Shown: positions 8,797 through 17,901 of the stretch, piece by piece
Numbering within the stretch: position 1 is the stretch's first letter
Layout of the letters: every line of letters begins with the position of its first letter
Origin: an uncultured Lachnospiraceae bacterium
Lineage (GTDB): Bacteria; Bacillota; Clostridia; Lachnospirales; Lachnospiraceae
Length of the DNA: 64,000 nucleotides
Direction of reading: 5' to 3'
Assembly: GCA_905201915.1 (NCBI GenBank)
Contig: CAJKQE010000004.1
Coordinates: forward strand, 1-64,000
Notes under the pieces: generated by a model
Database searches by the model: none
What the model saw: the letters and a program-made list of their open reading frames with translations, nothing else
Told to the model about the DNA's origin: nothing
Position numbers and translations under genes: made by a program

Positions 8797-10110
8797 ATGA
8801 AATTGAGAAAAATGGTTGCCCTGTCACTCACCGCAATTTCTATACTTTCTATGGCAGCATGTGGCGGTGGAAGTTCAGACAAAGAGTCTAAAGAAACTAA
8901 GAATGATGAAGATACCATTGAAATTAATTTTTTCCATCGCTGGCCAAACGATCCAAAAAATTCTATGTTTAAAGAATTAATTGCACAGTATGAGAAAGAA
9001 AATCCAAATGTAAAAATCAATATGGATTGTATCTTAAATGATCAATATAAAGAAAAAATCCGTATGATTGTTTCTACAGATGAGGTACCTGATATCTTTT
9101 CATCCTGGTCAGGAAGCTTCGCCCAGGAAATGATTGATTCCGGAAATGTTATGGATTTAACCTCTGTATTTGAAGAAGATACTGCATGGGCTGACACAAT
9201 TTCTGATGTTAGTAAAGGACCTTTTACCTTTGACGGAAAAATCATGGCTGTTCCTTGGTCTCAGGATGGAAAAGCTTTCTTCTATAACAAACGGATTTTC
9301 GAAGAAAATAATATTGAAATCCCAAAAACCTGGAATGAATTTATTGATGTCCTTGACAAACTCAAAGATGCCGGATATGAGACTCCAATCGTAGAAGGAT
9401 TAAAAGATAATTGGGCCATTCTTCATTATTTAGGAACCATGAACCAGCGTATGGTTGACCCTGAGGTTCTGGCAAAAGACTATGATCCTGCTACAGGTGA
9501 ATTTACAGATCCTGCATACATCGAAGTATTAAATAAATGGAAACAACTCACAGAATACATGGGTGAAACCTGTACTGCTATTGATCACGAAACTGCACGT
9601 AACACTTATTTTGCTGCTGAAGAGTCACCAATTATGTACTTACAGTTTGCTGAAATTTCTTTGATGAAAGATACTATTAATTTTGATTATGGTTTCTTTA
9701 ATTTTCCTGCATTCGAAGAAGGAAAGGGCGATCCAAATGCTCTGACAGGTGCTCCGGAAGGATTTATGGTTTCTAATAAAGCCGAACATCCTGAAGAATG
9801 TATTGAGTTTCTGAAATGGCTGGTAAGTCCAGAAGGCGGAGCTGTACAGCTCTCCACTGTAGGCGGAGATTTAACCAGTGTAAATGGTGCTCTTACAGAA
9901 GAAAATGCTCTTCCTGAACAGCTTGAAGCATTAGACACTATTAATGCAGCCAGCCAGATGGCACCATGGTTTGATAATGCATGTAATGCCAGTATTTATA
10001 CCGTATTCGGACAAGGCGCTTCCGCAATTGCTACTAATGATATGACCCCTGAAGAAGTTATGAAGGATGTACAGACAGCTGCTGCCGAACTGAAAGAAAA
10101 CTCCAATTAA
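8797..10110 (+). CDS. ABC transporter sugar-type substrate-binding lipoprotein
   Basis: 437 residues. A lipoprotein signal with lipobox SMAAC places the lipidated cysteine at residue 22, followed by a Gly/Ser/Lys/Glu linker. The rest fits family 1 extracellular solute-binding proteins (MalE/UgpB type), with FFHRWPNDPKNSMFKELI near the mature N-terminus and a PEGFMVSNKAEHPEECIEFLKW block in the C-terminal lobe. It captures the operon's substrate outside the cell and delivers it to the two permeases encoded next. The start has an AAAGGAGGGG ribosome site. Confidence 0.9.
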   Translation: MKLRKMVALSLTAISILSMAACGGGSSDKESKETKNDEDTIEINFFHRWPNDPKNSMFKELIAQYEKENPNVKINMDCILNDQYKEKIRMIVSTDEVPDIFSSWSGSFAQEMIDSGNVMDLTSVFEEDTAWADTISDVSKGPFTFDGKIMAVPWSQDGKAFFYNKRIFEENNIEIPKTWNEFIDVLDKLKDAGYETPIVEGLKDNWAILHYLGTMNQRMVDPEVLAKDYDPATGEFTDPAYIEVLNKWKQLTEYMGETCTAIDHETARNTYFAAEESPIMYLQFAEISLMKDTINFDYGFFNFPAFEEGKGDPNALTGAPEGFMVSNKAEHPEECIEFLKWLVSPEGGAVQLSTVGGDLTSVNGALTEENALPEQLEALDTINAASQMAPWFDNACNASIYTVFGQGASAIATNDMTPEEVMKDVQTAAAELKENSN

Positions 10111-10139
10111 CCCAGGTCGTCCCATATATAGGAATTTTG

Positions 10140-10163
10140 CAGACGGTCTTCTATGACCGTCTG
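10140..10163 (+). terminator. Intergenic hairpin between binding protein and permeases
   Basis: A 9-bp perfect stem CAGACGGTC / GACCGTCTG with loop TTCTAT, followed by TTCCTTTTAAT. It sits between the binding-protein gene and the first permease. Such hairpins often act as partial terminators or 3' stabilisers that keep the binding protein more abundant than the membrane subunits; here that role is inferred. Confidence 0.7.
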
Positions 10164-10195
10164 TTCCTTTTAATATATTGAAAAGGAGGATTGTT

Positions 10196-11074
10196 ATGGC
10201 AAAAAAGAAAAATAAACAGGCCTTTCTTTATATTCTTCCGTGCATTTTAATTTTGGGAATTTTTGTATATTATCCTTTGATCATGAACATGGTTTACAGT
10301 ACACAGTCCTTTACTCTGTCTGCCACAACGAAAGAATTTGTAGGCTTAGCTAACTTCAGCAAACTCTTTTCAGATGAAATTATTCTTACATGTCTGAAAA
10401 ATAATATATTATACGCTGTAATTTCTGTTATCATCCAAGTAGGTTTTGGTTTAGTTCTGGCCGCTGTTCTGGAAGATAAATTACTTCAAAAGTTTTCACC
10501 TTTTTTCAGGACTACTTTTTTCATCCCAACTTTGCTTTCCATGACTGTTGTATGTTTGTTATTTGAATTTATCTATAACCCTCAAATGGGATTATTAAAC
10601 AGCTTTCTGGAACTTATCGGGCTTGATAATCTGACTACTGTATGGCTTGGAAAAAGTAAAATTGCCATGTTCGCCGTAATCGCTGTTTCTCAATGGCAAA
10701 GTACTGGTTATGTTACCATGCTATTTATTGTTGCCATACAAAAAATACCAAGAGATTTATACGAAGCAGCAGAAATGGATGGTGCAGGAAAAATACGCCA
10801 ATTTTTTAGTATAACAGTTCCACAAGTAAAACAAATGTTCTTTGTTACTATGGTCATTACTGTTGTTGGTGCATTTACTGTATTTAACGAACCTTATATT
10901 TTAACCGGAGGCGGTCCCGGAACTTCTACAATGACTTTTGCTTTACATATGTATCAAACCGGTGTTGTTAAAAATGATATGGGCTACGCTTCAACTATTG
11001 CTATCTTAATCTTTATTATAACTGCTGTGCTTTCCAGCATTCAGTTTTTCACTATCGGAGGAAAGGAGGAATAA
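10196..11074 (+). CDS. ABC transporter permease, sugar type (MalF-like)
   Basis: 292 residues from the ATG at 10196, which has AAAGGAGG seven bases upstream; an upstream in-frame ATG at 10178 would lie before that site and is rejected. Six membrane segments are evident, beginning at FLYILPCILILGIFVYYPL. The cytoplasmic EAA loop EAAEMDGAGKIRQFFSITVPQ contacts the ATPase. No ATP-binding subunit gene is present in the operon, so a shared MsmX-type ATPase encoded elsewhere is expected, as for frl of Bacillus. Forms a heterodimer with the next gene product. Confidence 0.9.
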   Translation: MAKKKNKQAFLYILPCILILGIFVYYPLIMNMVYSTQSFTLSATTKEFVGLANFSKLFSDEIILTCLKNNILYAVISVIIQVGFGLVLAAVLEDKLLQKFSPFFRTTFFIPTLLSMTVVCLLFEFIYNPQMGLLNSFLELIGLDNLTTVWLGKSKIAMFAVIAVSQWQSTGYVTMLFIVAIQKIPRDLYEAAEMDGAGKIRQFFSITVPQVKQMFFVTMVITVVGAFTVFNEPYILTGGGPGTSTMTFALHMYQTGVVKNDMGYASTIAILIFIITAVLSSIQFFTIGGKEE

Positions 11075-11077
11075 CTC

Positions 11078-11920
11078 ATGAAGAAAAAATCAAAACTTCA
11101 AAAATGGGGAATTGGAGAATATATCTGGTTCATTATTCTGGTTATCCTTGCCATTTTGATTATTTACCCCATGTTCTGGATTATCATGTCCTCCTTTAAA
11201 GATTACAACGGTATTTTTAAAGATGTATGGGGACTTCCAAAAGAATGGTTATTTGAAAACTATAAAACCGCCTGGGAAAAAGGAATTTCTAATTATTTTA
11301 TCAACTCTATAATCGTCAGTGTGGGAACAATTATAGGTGTCGTGTTAATTTCTACTTTTGCGGCTTTCGGTATCTGCCAAATGAAAAGTCGTTTTGCGAA
11401 TTTATGTTTTCTTTTAATCATGGGCGGACTTCTTCTCTCTCCACAGGTTTGCTTATTGCCACTTTATATGCTTTTAAAAAACCTTGGACTGAAAGATACT
11501 TATTTCGCACTGATTCTTCCTTATATTGCATTTAGGCTTCCTGTTTCCGTTATGCTGATACGTTCTTTCTTTATCGGTATTCCTAAAGAACTGGAAGAGT
11601 CTGCCATTATTGATGGAGCTACTTTCTTTCAAATTTACAAAAAAATTTATCTGCCTCTGTCCAAACCTATCATTTCAACAGTAATCATTATGACCTCTTA
11701 CTATTCTTGGAATGAATTCATTTTTGCCACTATGTTTATAGATTCTTCCCAGAAACAAACTATCCCTGTAGGACTTATGGTTTTCTCAGATGGTCTGATG
11801 ACGAACTGGGGAGTTGTTATGGCCGGTATGGTTATTGCCTGTCTTCCTATTGCTATTCTATTTATCTTCATGCAGAAGAGCTTTATCAGAGGAATGACTG
11901 CCGGCAGTGTAAAAGGCTAA
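11078..11920 (+). CDS. ABC transporter permease, sugar type (MalG-like)
   Basis: 280 residues with six membrane segments and the EAA loop EESAIIDGATFFQIYKKIYLP. The C-terminal FMQKSFIRGMTAGSVKG is the classic ending of MalG-class permeases. It starts three bases after the preceding permease stop, with the ribosome site GGAAAGGAGG inside that gene's end. It pairs with the MalF-like subunit to import the operon substrate, probably a fructosamine. Confidence 0.92.
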   Translation: MKKKSKLQKWGIGEYIWFIILVILAILIIYPMFWIIMSSFKDYNGIFKDVWGLPKEWLFENYKTAWEKGISNYFINSIIVSVGTIIGVVLISTFAAFGICQMKSRFANLCFLLIMGGLLLSPQVCLLPLYMLLKNLGLKDTYFALILPYIAFRLPVSVMLIRSFFIGIPKELEESAIIDGATFFQIYKKIYLPLSKPIISTVIIMTSYYSWNEFIFATMFIDSSQKQTIPVGLMVFSDGLMTNWGVVMAGMVIACLPIAILFIFMQKSFIRGMTAGSVKG

Positions 11921-11939
11921 TATAAAAAGGAGAATGAAT

Positions 11940-12758
11940 ATGAAATTAATTGCTGTAGGAGATAATGTAACTGATTGCTATGTTGATGACAACGTGTACT
12001 ATCCAGGGGGAAATGCTGTCAATGTAGTTGTAAATAGTAAAAGAGATGGTGCTGAAAAAGCTTCCTACATCGGTATTTTCGGAAATGATGAGAATGCCAA
12101 ATGGATACAGGAATGTCTTGTAAAAGAAGAAATTGACATGTCCCGTTCCAGAAAAGTTTATGCACACTCTGCACAACCAAGAGTTCTTTTAAAAAATGGA
12201 GATCGTGTGTTTGCTGCCGGAAAAAGAGATAGCTGCCAACATCTTTTCAGTATTCATCTGGTAACAGAAGATTTGGAAATTATCAAAGAATTTGATATAT
12301 GTCACACAAGCTGTTATTCCAATATGGAATATGAATTGGCTACTCTTTCACAAGTCTGCGATGTCAGTTTTGACTTCTCTGACAAACGGGACACAGAATA
12401 TCTGGAAAGGGTTTGTCCTTATATCACTTATGCCTTCTTCTCTGCCTCCGATTTAAGTGAAGAAGAATGTCAGGAACTTTTAAAACTGGCAGCAACCAAA
12501 GGGGCAAAAATTTGTGGTGTCACAAGGGGAGCAAAAGGTTCTATGTTCTACGATGGTACAAACTTCTATACACAGGGGATTGTAAAAACAGAAGTCATTG
12601 ACACCATGGGAGCCGGAGACAGCTTCATTGCTGGTTTTCTTACAAATTATGGGGATACAAAAAATATGAAAGAAGCTCTTTCTTTTGCAGCTACCAAAGC
12701 AGCTGCTACATGCAAAATTCATGGTGGATTTGGATACCCTCATCCAATGACAAAATAA
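11940..12758 (+). CDS. PfkB-family carbohydrate kinase, FrlD-like
   Basis: 272 residues from the ATG at 11940, chosen over 11934 because AAAAGGAG then sits at a normal distance. PfkB marks are the N-terminal PGGNAVNVVV sugar-binding loop and the C-terminal DTMGAGDSFIAGFL with anion hole and catalytic Asp. It resembles fructoselysine 6-kinase, which phosphorylates the imported Amadori product before the FrlB-like deglycase splits it. The stop TAA overlaps the next gene's ATG as TAATG. Confidence 0.85.
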   Translation: MKLIAVGDNVTDCYVDDNVYYPGGNAVNVVVNSKRDGAEKASYIGIFGNDENAKWIQECLVKEEIDMSRSRKVYAHSAQPRVLLKNGDRVFAAGKRDSCQHLFSIHLVTEDLEIIKEFDICHTSCYSNMEYELATLSQVCDVSFDFSDKRDTEYLERVCPYITYAFFSASDLSEEECQELLKLAATKGAKICGVTRGAKGSMFYDGTNFYTQGIVKTEVIDTMGAGDSFIAGFLTNYGDTKNMKEALSFAATKAAATCKIHGGFGYPHPMTK

Positions 12759-13561
12759 TGAGAAATATTCCAGATTATCACGTTCATTCTTCTGTGTCCC
12801 CTGACTCTCATGAAAGTTACAGCAACATTCTGAATATCGCCCAAAAAAATAACCTTTCAGAATTGATGCTGACTGAACATTTTGAATTTTTTTCCGGTTC
12901 TTATAAAAGTCCAAAATTCCATGAAGAATATCTGGATAACTATTACACTGAATATTGCCTTCTAAAACAATCAAACCCTACATCTGTGCATGTAGGGTTT
13001 GGCATTGAATTCGGACAACCCCATCTTCAACCGGAAACAGCCAAAAAATTTTTAAAAAAATATCCTTTTGACTATGTTATTGGCTCCTGCCATAAAATTG
13101 ACAATATAGATTTATCAATGTATAATTACAGGACAATTAATATTGACCGGCTATGTAGTACTTATTTTTCCAATCTTCTGGGAATAGTCGAAAATCATTT
13201 ATGTGATTGCCTGGGACATCTTGATCTATTTAAACGATATGCGGCAAAACAAGGGATTTGCATAAATATTTCCTGCGAAAACGATTATTTACAGAAGGTG
13301 TTAGAGGCAGCAATTTCCCACGGCATTGGTATAGAAATCAACACATCCGGAGTACGTTATGGTATTGGCTGTATGCCCTCACTTGATGTATTAAAACTCT
13401 ATTCCCAACTTCATGGTGAAATTATTACCTTAGGTTCAGATGCTCATTCCGCATCTGATTTACAAAGAGATTTTGATGTTGCGCTTCAATATCTGAAAGA
13501 AGCAGGCTTCTCTTATGTTGCGCATTATCAAAACAGAACCCCAAAAATGATTAAAATATAA
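12758..13561 (+). CDS. PHP-domain phosphoesterase, histidinol-phosphatase-like
   Basis: 267 residues from the ATG at 12758 (TAATG overlap with the kinase gene); the frame is open further upstream but that part lies inside the kinase coding region. PHP metal-binding motifs are all visible: DYHVHSSVSPDSHES (HxH), LTEHFEF, GSCHKID, LGHLDLF and the final GSDAHSASDLQRD. It belongs to the HisK/HisJ histidinol-phosphatase group. No other histidine gene is near, so inside this operon it probably removes phosphate from an Amadori-derived or related sugar phosphate. That role is inference. Confidence 0.8.
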   Translation: MRNIPDYHVHSSVSPDSHESYSNILNIAQKNNLSELMLTEHFEFFSGSYKSPKFHEEYLDNYYTEYCLLKQSNPTSVHVGFGIEFGQPHLQPETAKKFLKKYPFDYVIGSCHKIDNIDLSMYNYRTINIDRLCSTYFSNLLGIVENHLCDCLGHLDLFKRYAAKQGICINISCENDYLQKVLEAAISHGIGIEINTSGVRYGIGCMPSLDVLKLYSQLHGEIITLGSDAHSASDLQRDFDVALQYLKEAGFSYVAHYQNRTPKMIKI

Positions 13562-13585
13562 GATAACTGGAGATTAAAAATAGAT

Positions 13586-14368
13586 ATGTTAGAACAAAAT
13601 ATAATCAAGCCACTATACCAACAGCTTATAGATGCTATTATAGAGAACATCAAAAATGGCACTTATAAGGCCGGTGATAAACTGCCTACAGAAACAGAAC
13701 TGGAAGCTACATATAATGTCAGCCGTATCACTGTCAGACGAGCTGTGAAAGAACTTTGTGACAAAAATATTTTGGAAAAAAAACAGGGAAAAGGTACTTT
13801 TGTTCTGGGTCCTTCCTTACGCATCAGATTAAATGACATCGGTGGTTTTCATGAAGCAATAGAAGAAAGAAACCAGAATTCATTCTCTGAATTGCTTTCC
13901 CTTCAGTGCAAAAAAACTTCTGATGAGTTCAGCGAATATCTGAACATTCCTAATACTTCTGATATCATTGAAATTAAACGTGTTATGGGACATGATGATA
14001 CAATAATCTTTATAGATATCTGCTATCTCCCTTCTGAGCGCTATCCTGATATCCAGAAATATCTTGTCGGAAATTTTTCTATATATAAAATTTTAAAAAA
14101 TATATATCATGTAAAAATGGTAAATTCCGAAAAAGTGATTAAAGTACGAAAAGCAAAAAAAGACGAGGCAACTTATCTTCACTGCGAAGAGGGTGATCCT
14201 GTATTTGACATATTTAAAATTGTATATGACGAAAATGACGTTCCTGTTCATGTTTCTATCAGCATTTTAAATGGGGCAACTACCTCATATATAATCTCCT
14301 CAAATAATAAAGAGCAATTAAAAATCAAAAATCCAATTAATAAAAAAACTCATATTCTAACACAATAA
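13586..14368 (+). CDS. GntR/HutC-family transcriptional regulator
   Basis: 260 residues. An N-terminal winged helix (about 8-72) contains the GntR signature GDKLPTETELEATYNVSRITVRRAVKEL and the wing KKQGKGTFV. A UTRA ligand-binding domain follows (about 95-235). It is the last gene of the fructosamine-type operon and is likely its effector-responsive repressor, sensing the phosphorylated intermediate as FrlR does. A perfect 14-base palindrome at 7736-7749 downstream of the operon promoter is its best candidate site. The DNA is more AT-rich than the rest of the operon. Confidence 0.88.
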   Translation: MLEQNIIKPLYQQLIDAIIENIKNGTYKAGDKLPTETELEATYNVSRITVRRAVKELCDKNILEKKQGKGTFVLGPSLRIRLNDIGGFHEAIEERNQNSFSELLSLQCKKTSDEFSEYLNIPNTSDIIEIKRVMGHDDTIIFIDICYLPSERYPDIQKYLVGNFSIYKILKNIYHVKMVNSEKVIKVRKAKKDEATYLHCEEGDPVFDIFKIVYDENDVPVHVSISILNGATTSYIISSNNKEQLKIKNPINKKTHILTQ

Positions 14369-14384
14369 AATAGAATTAGAAATC

Positions 14385-14420
14385 TATAGGAGCTGATATT
14401 TTTTATTATCAGCTCCTATA
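14385..14420 (+). terminator. Hairpin ending the fructosamine-type operon
   Basis: A 14-bp perfect stem, TATAGGAGCTGATA (14385-14398) with TATCAGCTCCTATA (14407-14420), lies 16 bases after the GntR stop. A T-run sits in the loop rather than after the stem, so termination efficiency is uncertain, but the position fits a transcript end. Confidence 0.65.
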
Positions 14421-14525
14421 CTATTACTAAAATTCCTACTGTACTGCCCTTTATGGGAAAATACCTAAAATCAGCCCCATAAAACTTTGCTGCCAGCTGT
14501 TGATTTTTCTTTTAATTTCCGGCAA

Positions 14526-14610
14526 AAAATTCCGCTTATGCCAGGCATGTGAAAAGGATAAAAATCCATTTGGCTATATTCATGCAATGCCTCATCTAAG
14601 TATTTCATAT
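14526..14610 (-). pseudogene. Frameshifted 5' fragment of a second Orn/Lys/Arg decarboxylase
   Basis: Read on the minus strand from an ATG at 14610, the first 23 codons give MKYLDEALHEYSQMDFYPFH then MPG, matching the N-terminus of the intact decarboxylase at 7569 (MKYLDMVLDQYSRTDFYPFH then MPGHKR). Right after MPG a one-base deletion shifts the frame; restoring it gives HKRNF. Homology ends within a few codons. This is the decayed start of a paralogue, not a functional gene. Confidence 0.8.
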
Positions 14611-14662
14611 ATATTTCCCTTCTTGTACTTATTTTCCGCAATCCATTCTTTACAGACCTTAC

Positions 14663-14826
14663 TTAGAGAATTTCATATACTGCGTTTTTCCTCTTATTGC
14701 TGTAATCACCGGTAAATCTTATTTTAGTACTATACTCTGCCTCAACTAATTCAAAAGACTTCTTACCAAATTGACCTGCAACTCCATTAGGCAGATTCCA
14801 TTCTTCCCCAAAAATATCGTATGCGC
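14663..14826 (-). pseudogene. 3' fragment of an unrecognised gene next to the IS110 remnant
   Basis: A minus-strand frame without an ATG start reads about 54 codons to a TAA at 14663-14665, beginning GAYDIFGEEWNLPNGVAG and ending NKRKNAVYEIL. The normal composition and sharp loss at the boundary with the transposase fragment suggest the C-terminal end of a gene cut by IS110 insertion or deletion. I do not recognise the family. The rest of 14421-14820 shows no other coding signal. Confidence 0.45.
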
Positions 14827-15414
14827 CTTGTTCGCGCACATATGGATTATATCACATCTACAATAAATGATATAGACACTATGCTTGATTCTTTGGTTGT
14901 ACCTTATGAAAATGCTATCCAGTTACTGTGTACCATTCCGGGTGTTAACCGTAACAGTGTAATCACTGTTATCTCCGAAATTGGTATTGATATGGCTCCG
15001 TTTTCCACTTCTAAACGCTTATGCTGTTGGGCGGGATTAACTCCCGGCAACAATGAATCCGCTGGTAAAAAGAAATCTGTCAGAATAACACGTGCCGGTG
15101 TCTACCTCAAACCTGCATTGGTACAAGTTACCCATGCAGCTGTGAAGTCTGCCAATTCTCCTTATTACAAGCAAAAATATGAGCGGATTATGAAACGCCG
15201 TGGTAAAAAACGTGCCATCATTGCTATCGCCCGGATGATTCTTACTGCCATCTACCAAATGCTGTCTACCGGTGAGGCATGGAATCCGAGCGATTTATAT
15301 AAGATTGATATGCCAGAACCTCTAAGAGAAAAACAGAAGGAAAAGGCTATCAAACAGGCTAAGAAACTGCTTATCAACGAAGGGATAGTTTCCGAATCGC
15401 AATTAGTTTCTTAA
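14821..15414 (+). pseudogene. IS110-family transposase, C-terminal part only
   Basis: About 197 codons covering only the C-terminal Transposase_20 half of an IS110-type enzyme. Seen: LLCTIPGVNRNSVITVISEIG, the FSTSKRLCCWAGLTPGNNES stretch with the serine of the active site in NESAGKKK, and RAIIAIARMILTAIYQMLS. The N-terminal DEDD/RuvC-like domain (normally about 150-180 residues) is missing, so it cannot transpose. The left end of an IS110, where the bridge RNA is encoded upstream of the transposase, is also gone. The bases 15415-15543 may include the original right end; no terminal repeats are expected for this family. Confidence 0.85.
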
Positions 15415-15543
15415 CACTTTATTTCAATACATTTTTTCAAAGGCTGCCATAAAACAGCTTGTTAAAGTGCGCCATTTATTGGCTGTCCTCTAGTTTCTTT
15501 CACAGTACTCCCTATAAAAACCTTTTCTATTTTTTCACTCACC

Positions 15544-16233
15544 TTACACTTTAAACCGATATCCTACACCCCAAATAGTTTCAATATATTGAGGTTTCGC
15601 TGTATTAAATTCAATCTTTTCACGAATTTTTTTAATGTGCACAGTAACAGTTGCAATATCTCCAATAGACTCCATTGCCCAGATTTCTTTAAACAGCTCG
15701 TCCTTAGTAAACACTCTGTTTGGATTTTGTGCTAAAAAGGTAAGAAGATCAAATTCTTTCGTGGTAAAGTTCTTTTCTTCACCATTTACCCATACACGTC
15801 TTGCTGTTTTATCAATTTTCAGTCCACGAATTTCAATAATATCATTTTCCTGAATTCCTGTTCCAATCAGTCGTTCATATCTGGCAAGGTGGGCTTTTAC
15901 TCTGGCTACCAGTTCACTGGGGCTAAAAGGTTTTGTCATGTAGTCATCTGCGCCCAGACCAAGACCTCTGATTTTATCAATATCATCTTTTTTAGCAGAA
16001 ACCATAATAATCGGTGTATTTTTCTGGTTACGGATTTCTCTGCATATTTCAAAGCCATCTACTTCCGGAAGCATTAAATCTAAAATAAATAAATCATAAT
16101 CTTCCTCCAAGGCTCTTTTTAGTCCTACATCGCCTCTATTTTCAATTTCTACTTCAAAGCCGCTTAATTCCAGATAATCTTTCTCTAAATCTGCAATCGC
16201 TTCTTCATCTTCTATAATTAAAATCTTACTCAT
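15544..16233 (-). CDS. OmpR-family response regulator
   Basis: 229 residues. Receiver domain with acidic pair E9/D10 region (IIEDEE), phosphoacceptor D52 in LFILDLMLPEVDG and K101 in MTKPFSP; winged-helix DNA-binding domain from about 128, ending VGYRFKV. Its start overlaps the end of the sensor kinase gene by eight bases, so the two are coupled with the kinase first. Paired regulators of this type usually control envelope or metabolite-response genes. No target is evident in the flanking genes. Confidence 0.95.
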   Translation of the reverse strand: MSKILIIEDEEAIADLEKDYLELSGFEVEIENRGDVGLKRALEEDYDLFILDLMLPEVDGFEICREIRNQKNTPIIMVSAKKDDIDKIRGLGLGADDYMTKPFSPSELVARVKAHLARYERLIGTGIQENDIIEIRGLKIDKTARRVWVNGEEKNFTTKEFDLLTFLAQNPNRVFTKDELFKEIWAMESIGDIATVTVHIKKIREKIEFNTAKPQYIETIWGVGYRFKV

Positions 16234-17722
16234 TTACCGGTACCTCCTGATATTTTCTCAGAACAAAATACATAACTGTTCCAATGTTCTCCTTGCTTGT
16301 TGCCCAGACTTTACCTCCGTGATCCTCCATAATTTTCTTAACAATAGAAAGACCAATTCCGCTTCCTCCCTTGGACGAATTTCTGGAAGCATCTGTCCTG
16401 TAAAATCTGTCAAATATATTAGGCAAATCTTTTGCCGATATTCCTTTTCCGTTATCTTCAATTTCTACTTGAATAAAATCTCCTACGTCTTTTACTCGAA
16501 GATTAATGCGTTTCTGTTTTCCTTCTCCTGTATATTTTAGAGAATTACTTACAATATTATTTACAACACGCTTAATCTGCTCTGCATCTGCAATTACCAT
16601 AACCTCCGGTTCTACATAATTAGAATAAGAAAACTCCACATTCTTGGAACTAAGTTCCACATTTAAATCTTCCGCACAATCATCAAAAAACTCCGTTACA
16701 TAAATTTTATTAAACGTATATGGAATTTTATTTGTATCCATTTTAGAATAAAACGTCAACTCATTAATTAATCTGTCCATTTCATTGGCTTTATTATAGA
16801 CAGTCTTAATATAGCGTTCCATTTTCTCCGGTGTATTAGCAACCCCATCCATAATTCCTTCCACATAGCCTTTTACTGCTGTAATCGGTGTCTTTAAATC
16901 ATGGGAAATATTACTGATAAGTTCCTTGCTCTCTCGGTCAAAAGCAACTTTTTCCTCTGCATTTTCCTTCAAACGGCGGCGCATATCTTCAAAATCCTGA
17001 CATAAATCAGCAATTTCGCTGACACCTTCTGTAGATACAGAGAAATTCAAGTCCCCCTCCTTAATCCTTCTGGTAGCTGTTCGAAGTCTGTCAAGAGGAG
17101 CAATCACACCTCTGTAAATCCACCATGTAAGCCCTAAAGCAGTAGCCGCCAAAATTACAATTACTGTCACCAGCATATTTTTGAAAAGTTCTCTTAACTG
17201 AGGAAGTGTCTCAAAAATATTGGAAATAATAAAAGCACTTCCATCCTTTACTGTATCCGTTTGAAAACTAACCTGCTTTACAAGTGCCTGAACCCTGCCG
17301 CCCATATAAACACTGTCGCTGCTTCCCGAATTAAAATTCTCATACCGTTCCAAACGTTTTACTACTTCTGCCGGATAAGTCTCACATCCATAATAAGTTA
17401 CTCTTTTTCCTTCTTTGACTAACAAATACGAATGCATTTCCTGAAGTTCCTTATTCATTTCATCCAAATAAACAATGTCCTCAAATTTATATGGTTCTTC
17501 CTCTGCCACCTTTTGCATTACTTCTGCCTGTTCATTGCTAAGGTGATTTACAATCTCCGCTGTATTGGAAAGACTTTTATATGTGGGATCTTCTATTCCG
17601 TACTGTTCTTCTATGACGCCGAACTGATATTCCGAAAATGCCCAGAAAGCCAGTCCCGTAAAAAGCAAGGGCTCCAAAACAATAATAAAAAAAGAAATAA
17701 TAATTCTGGTTTTAAGTTTCAT
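16226..17722 (-). CDS. Membrane sensor histidine kinase
   Basis: 498 residues from the ATG at 17722, which has AGAGG upstream; an in-frame ATG at 17764 is less likely. Two membrane segments (about residues 7-30 and 183-203) enclose an extracellular sensor domain of about 150 residues. A HAMP domain follows, then the HisKA box NISHDLKTPITAVKGY with H274, and the HATPase N, G1, F and G2 boxes (NNIVSNSLKYT, DNGKGIS, FDRFYR, GGSGIGLS). It feeds the response regulator encoded just downstream. Ligand unknown. Confidence 0.93.
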   Translation of the reverse strand: MKLKTRIIISFFIIVLEPLLFTGLAFWAFSEYQFGVIEEQYGIEDPTYKSLSNTAEIVNHLSNEQAEVMQKVAEEEPYKFEDIVYLDEMNKELQEMHSYLLVKEGKRVTYYGCETYPAEVVKRLERYENFNSGSSDSVYMGGRVQALVKQVSFQTDTVKDGSAFIISNIFETLPQLRELFKNMLVTVIVILAATALGLTWWIYRGVIAPLDRLRTATRRIKEGDLNFSVSTEGVSEIADLCQDFEDMRRRLKENAEEKVAFDRESKELISNISHDLKTPITAVKGYVEGIMDGVANTPEKMERYIKTVYNKANEMDRLINELTFYSKMDTNKIPYTFNKIYVTEFFDDCAEDLNVELSSKNVEFSYSNYVEPEVMVIADAEQIKRVVNNIVSNSLKYTGEGKQKRINLRVKDVGDFIQVEIEDNGKGISAKDLPNIFDRFYRTDASRNSSKGGSGIGLSIVKKIMEDHGGKVWATSKENIGTVMYFVLRKYQEVPVNE

Positions 17723-17901
17723 AATCACTGCCTCTCTACCCAGTTTTTCTATATTGTACCACACTTTTTCTCTTTTTCCCCTAAATAATCTGGAATTAAA
17801 TCTAAACTTTCTATAAAAAACCTTCGAAAATACTTTGACTTTCCTGAAAACTCCACCTAAAATAAAATTAAATCTTATTTTACAAAATCCAAGGAGATAT
17901 T

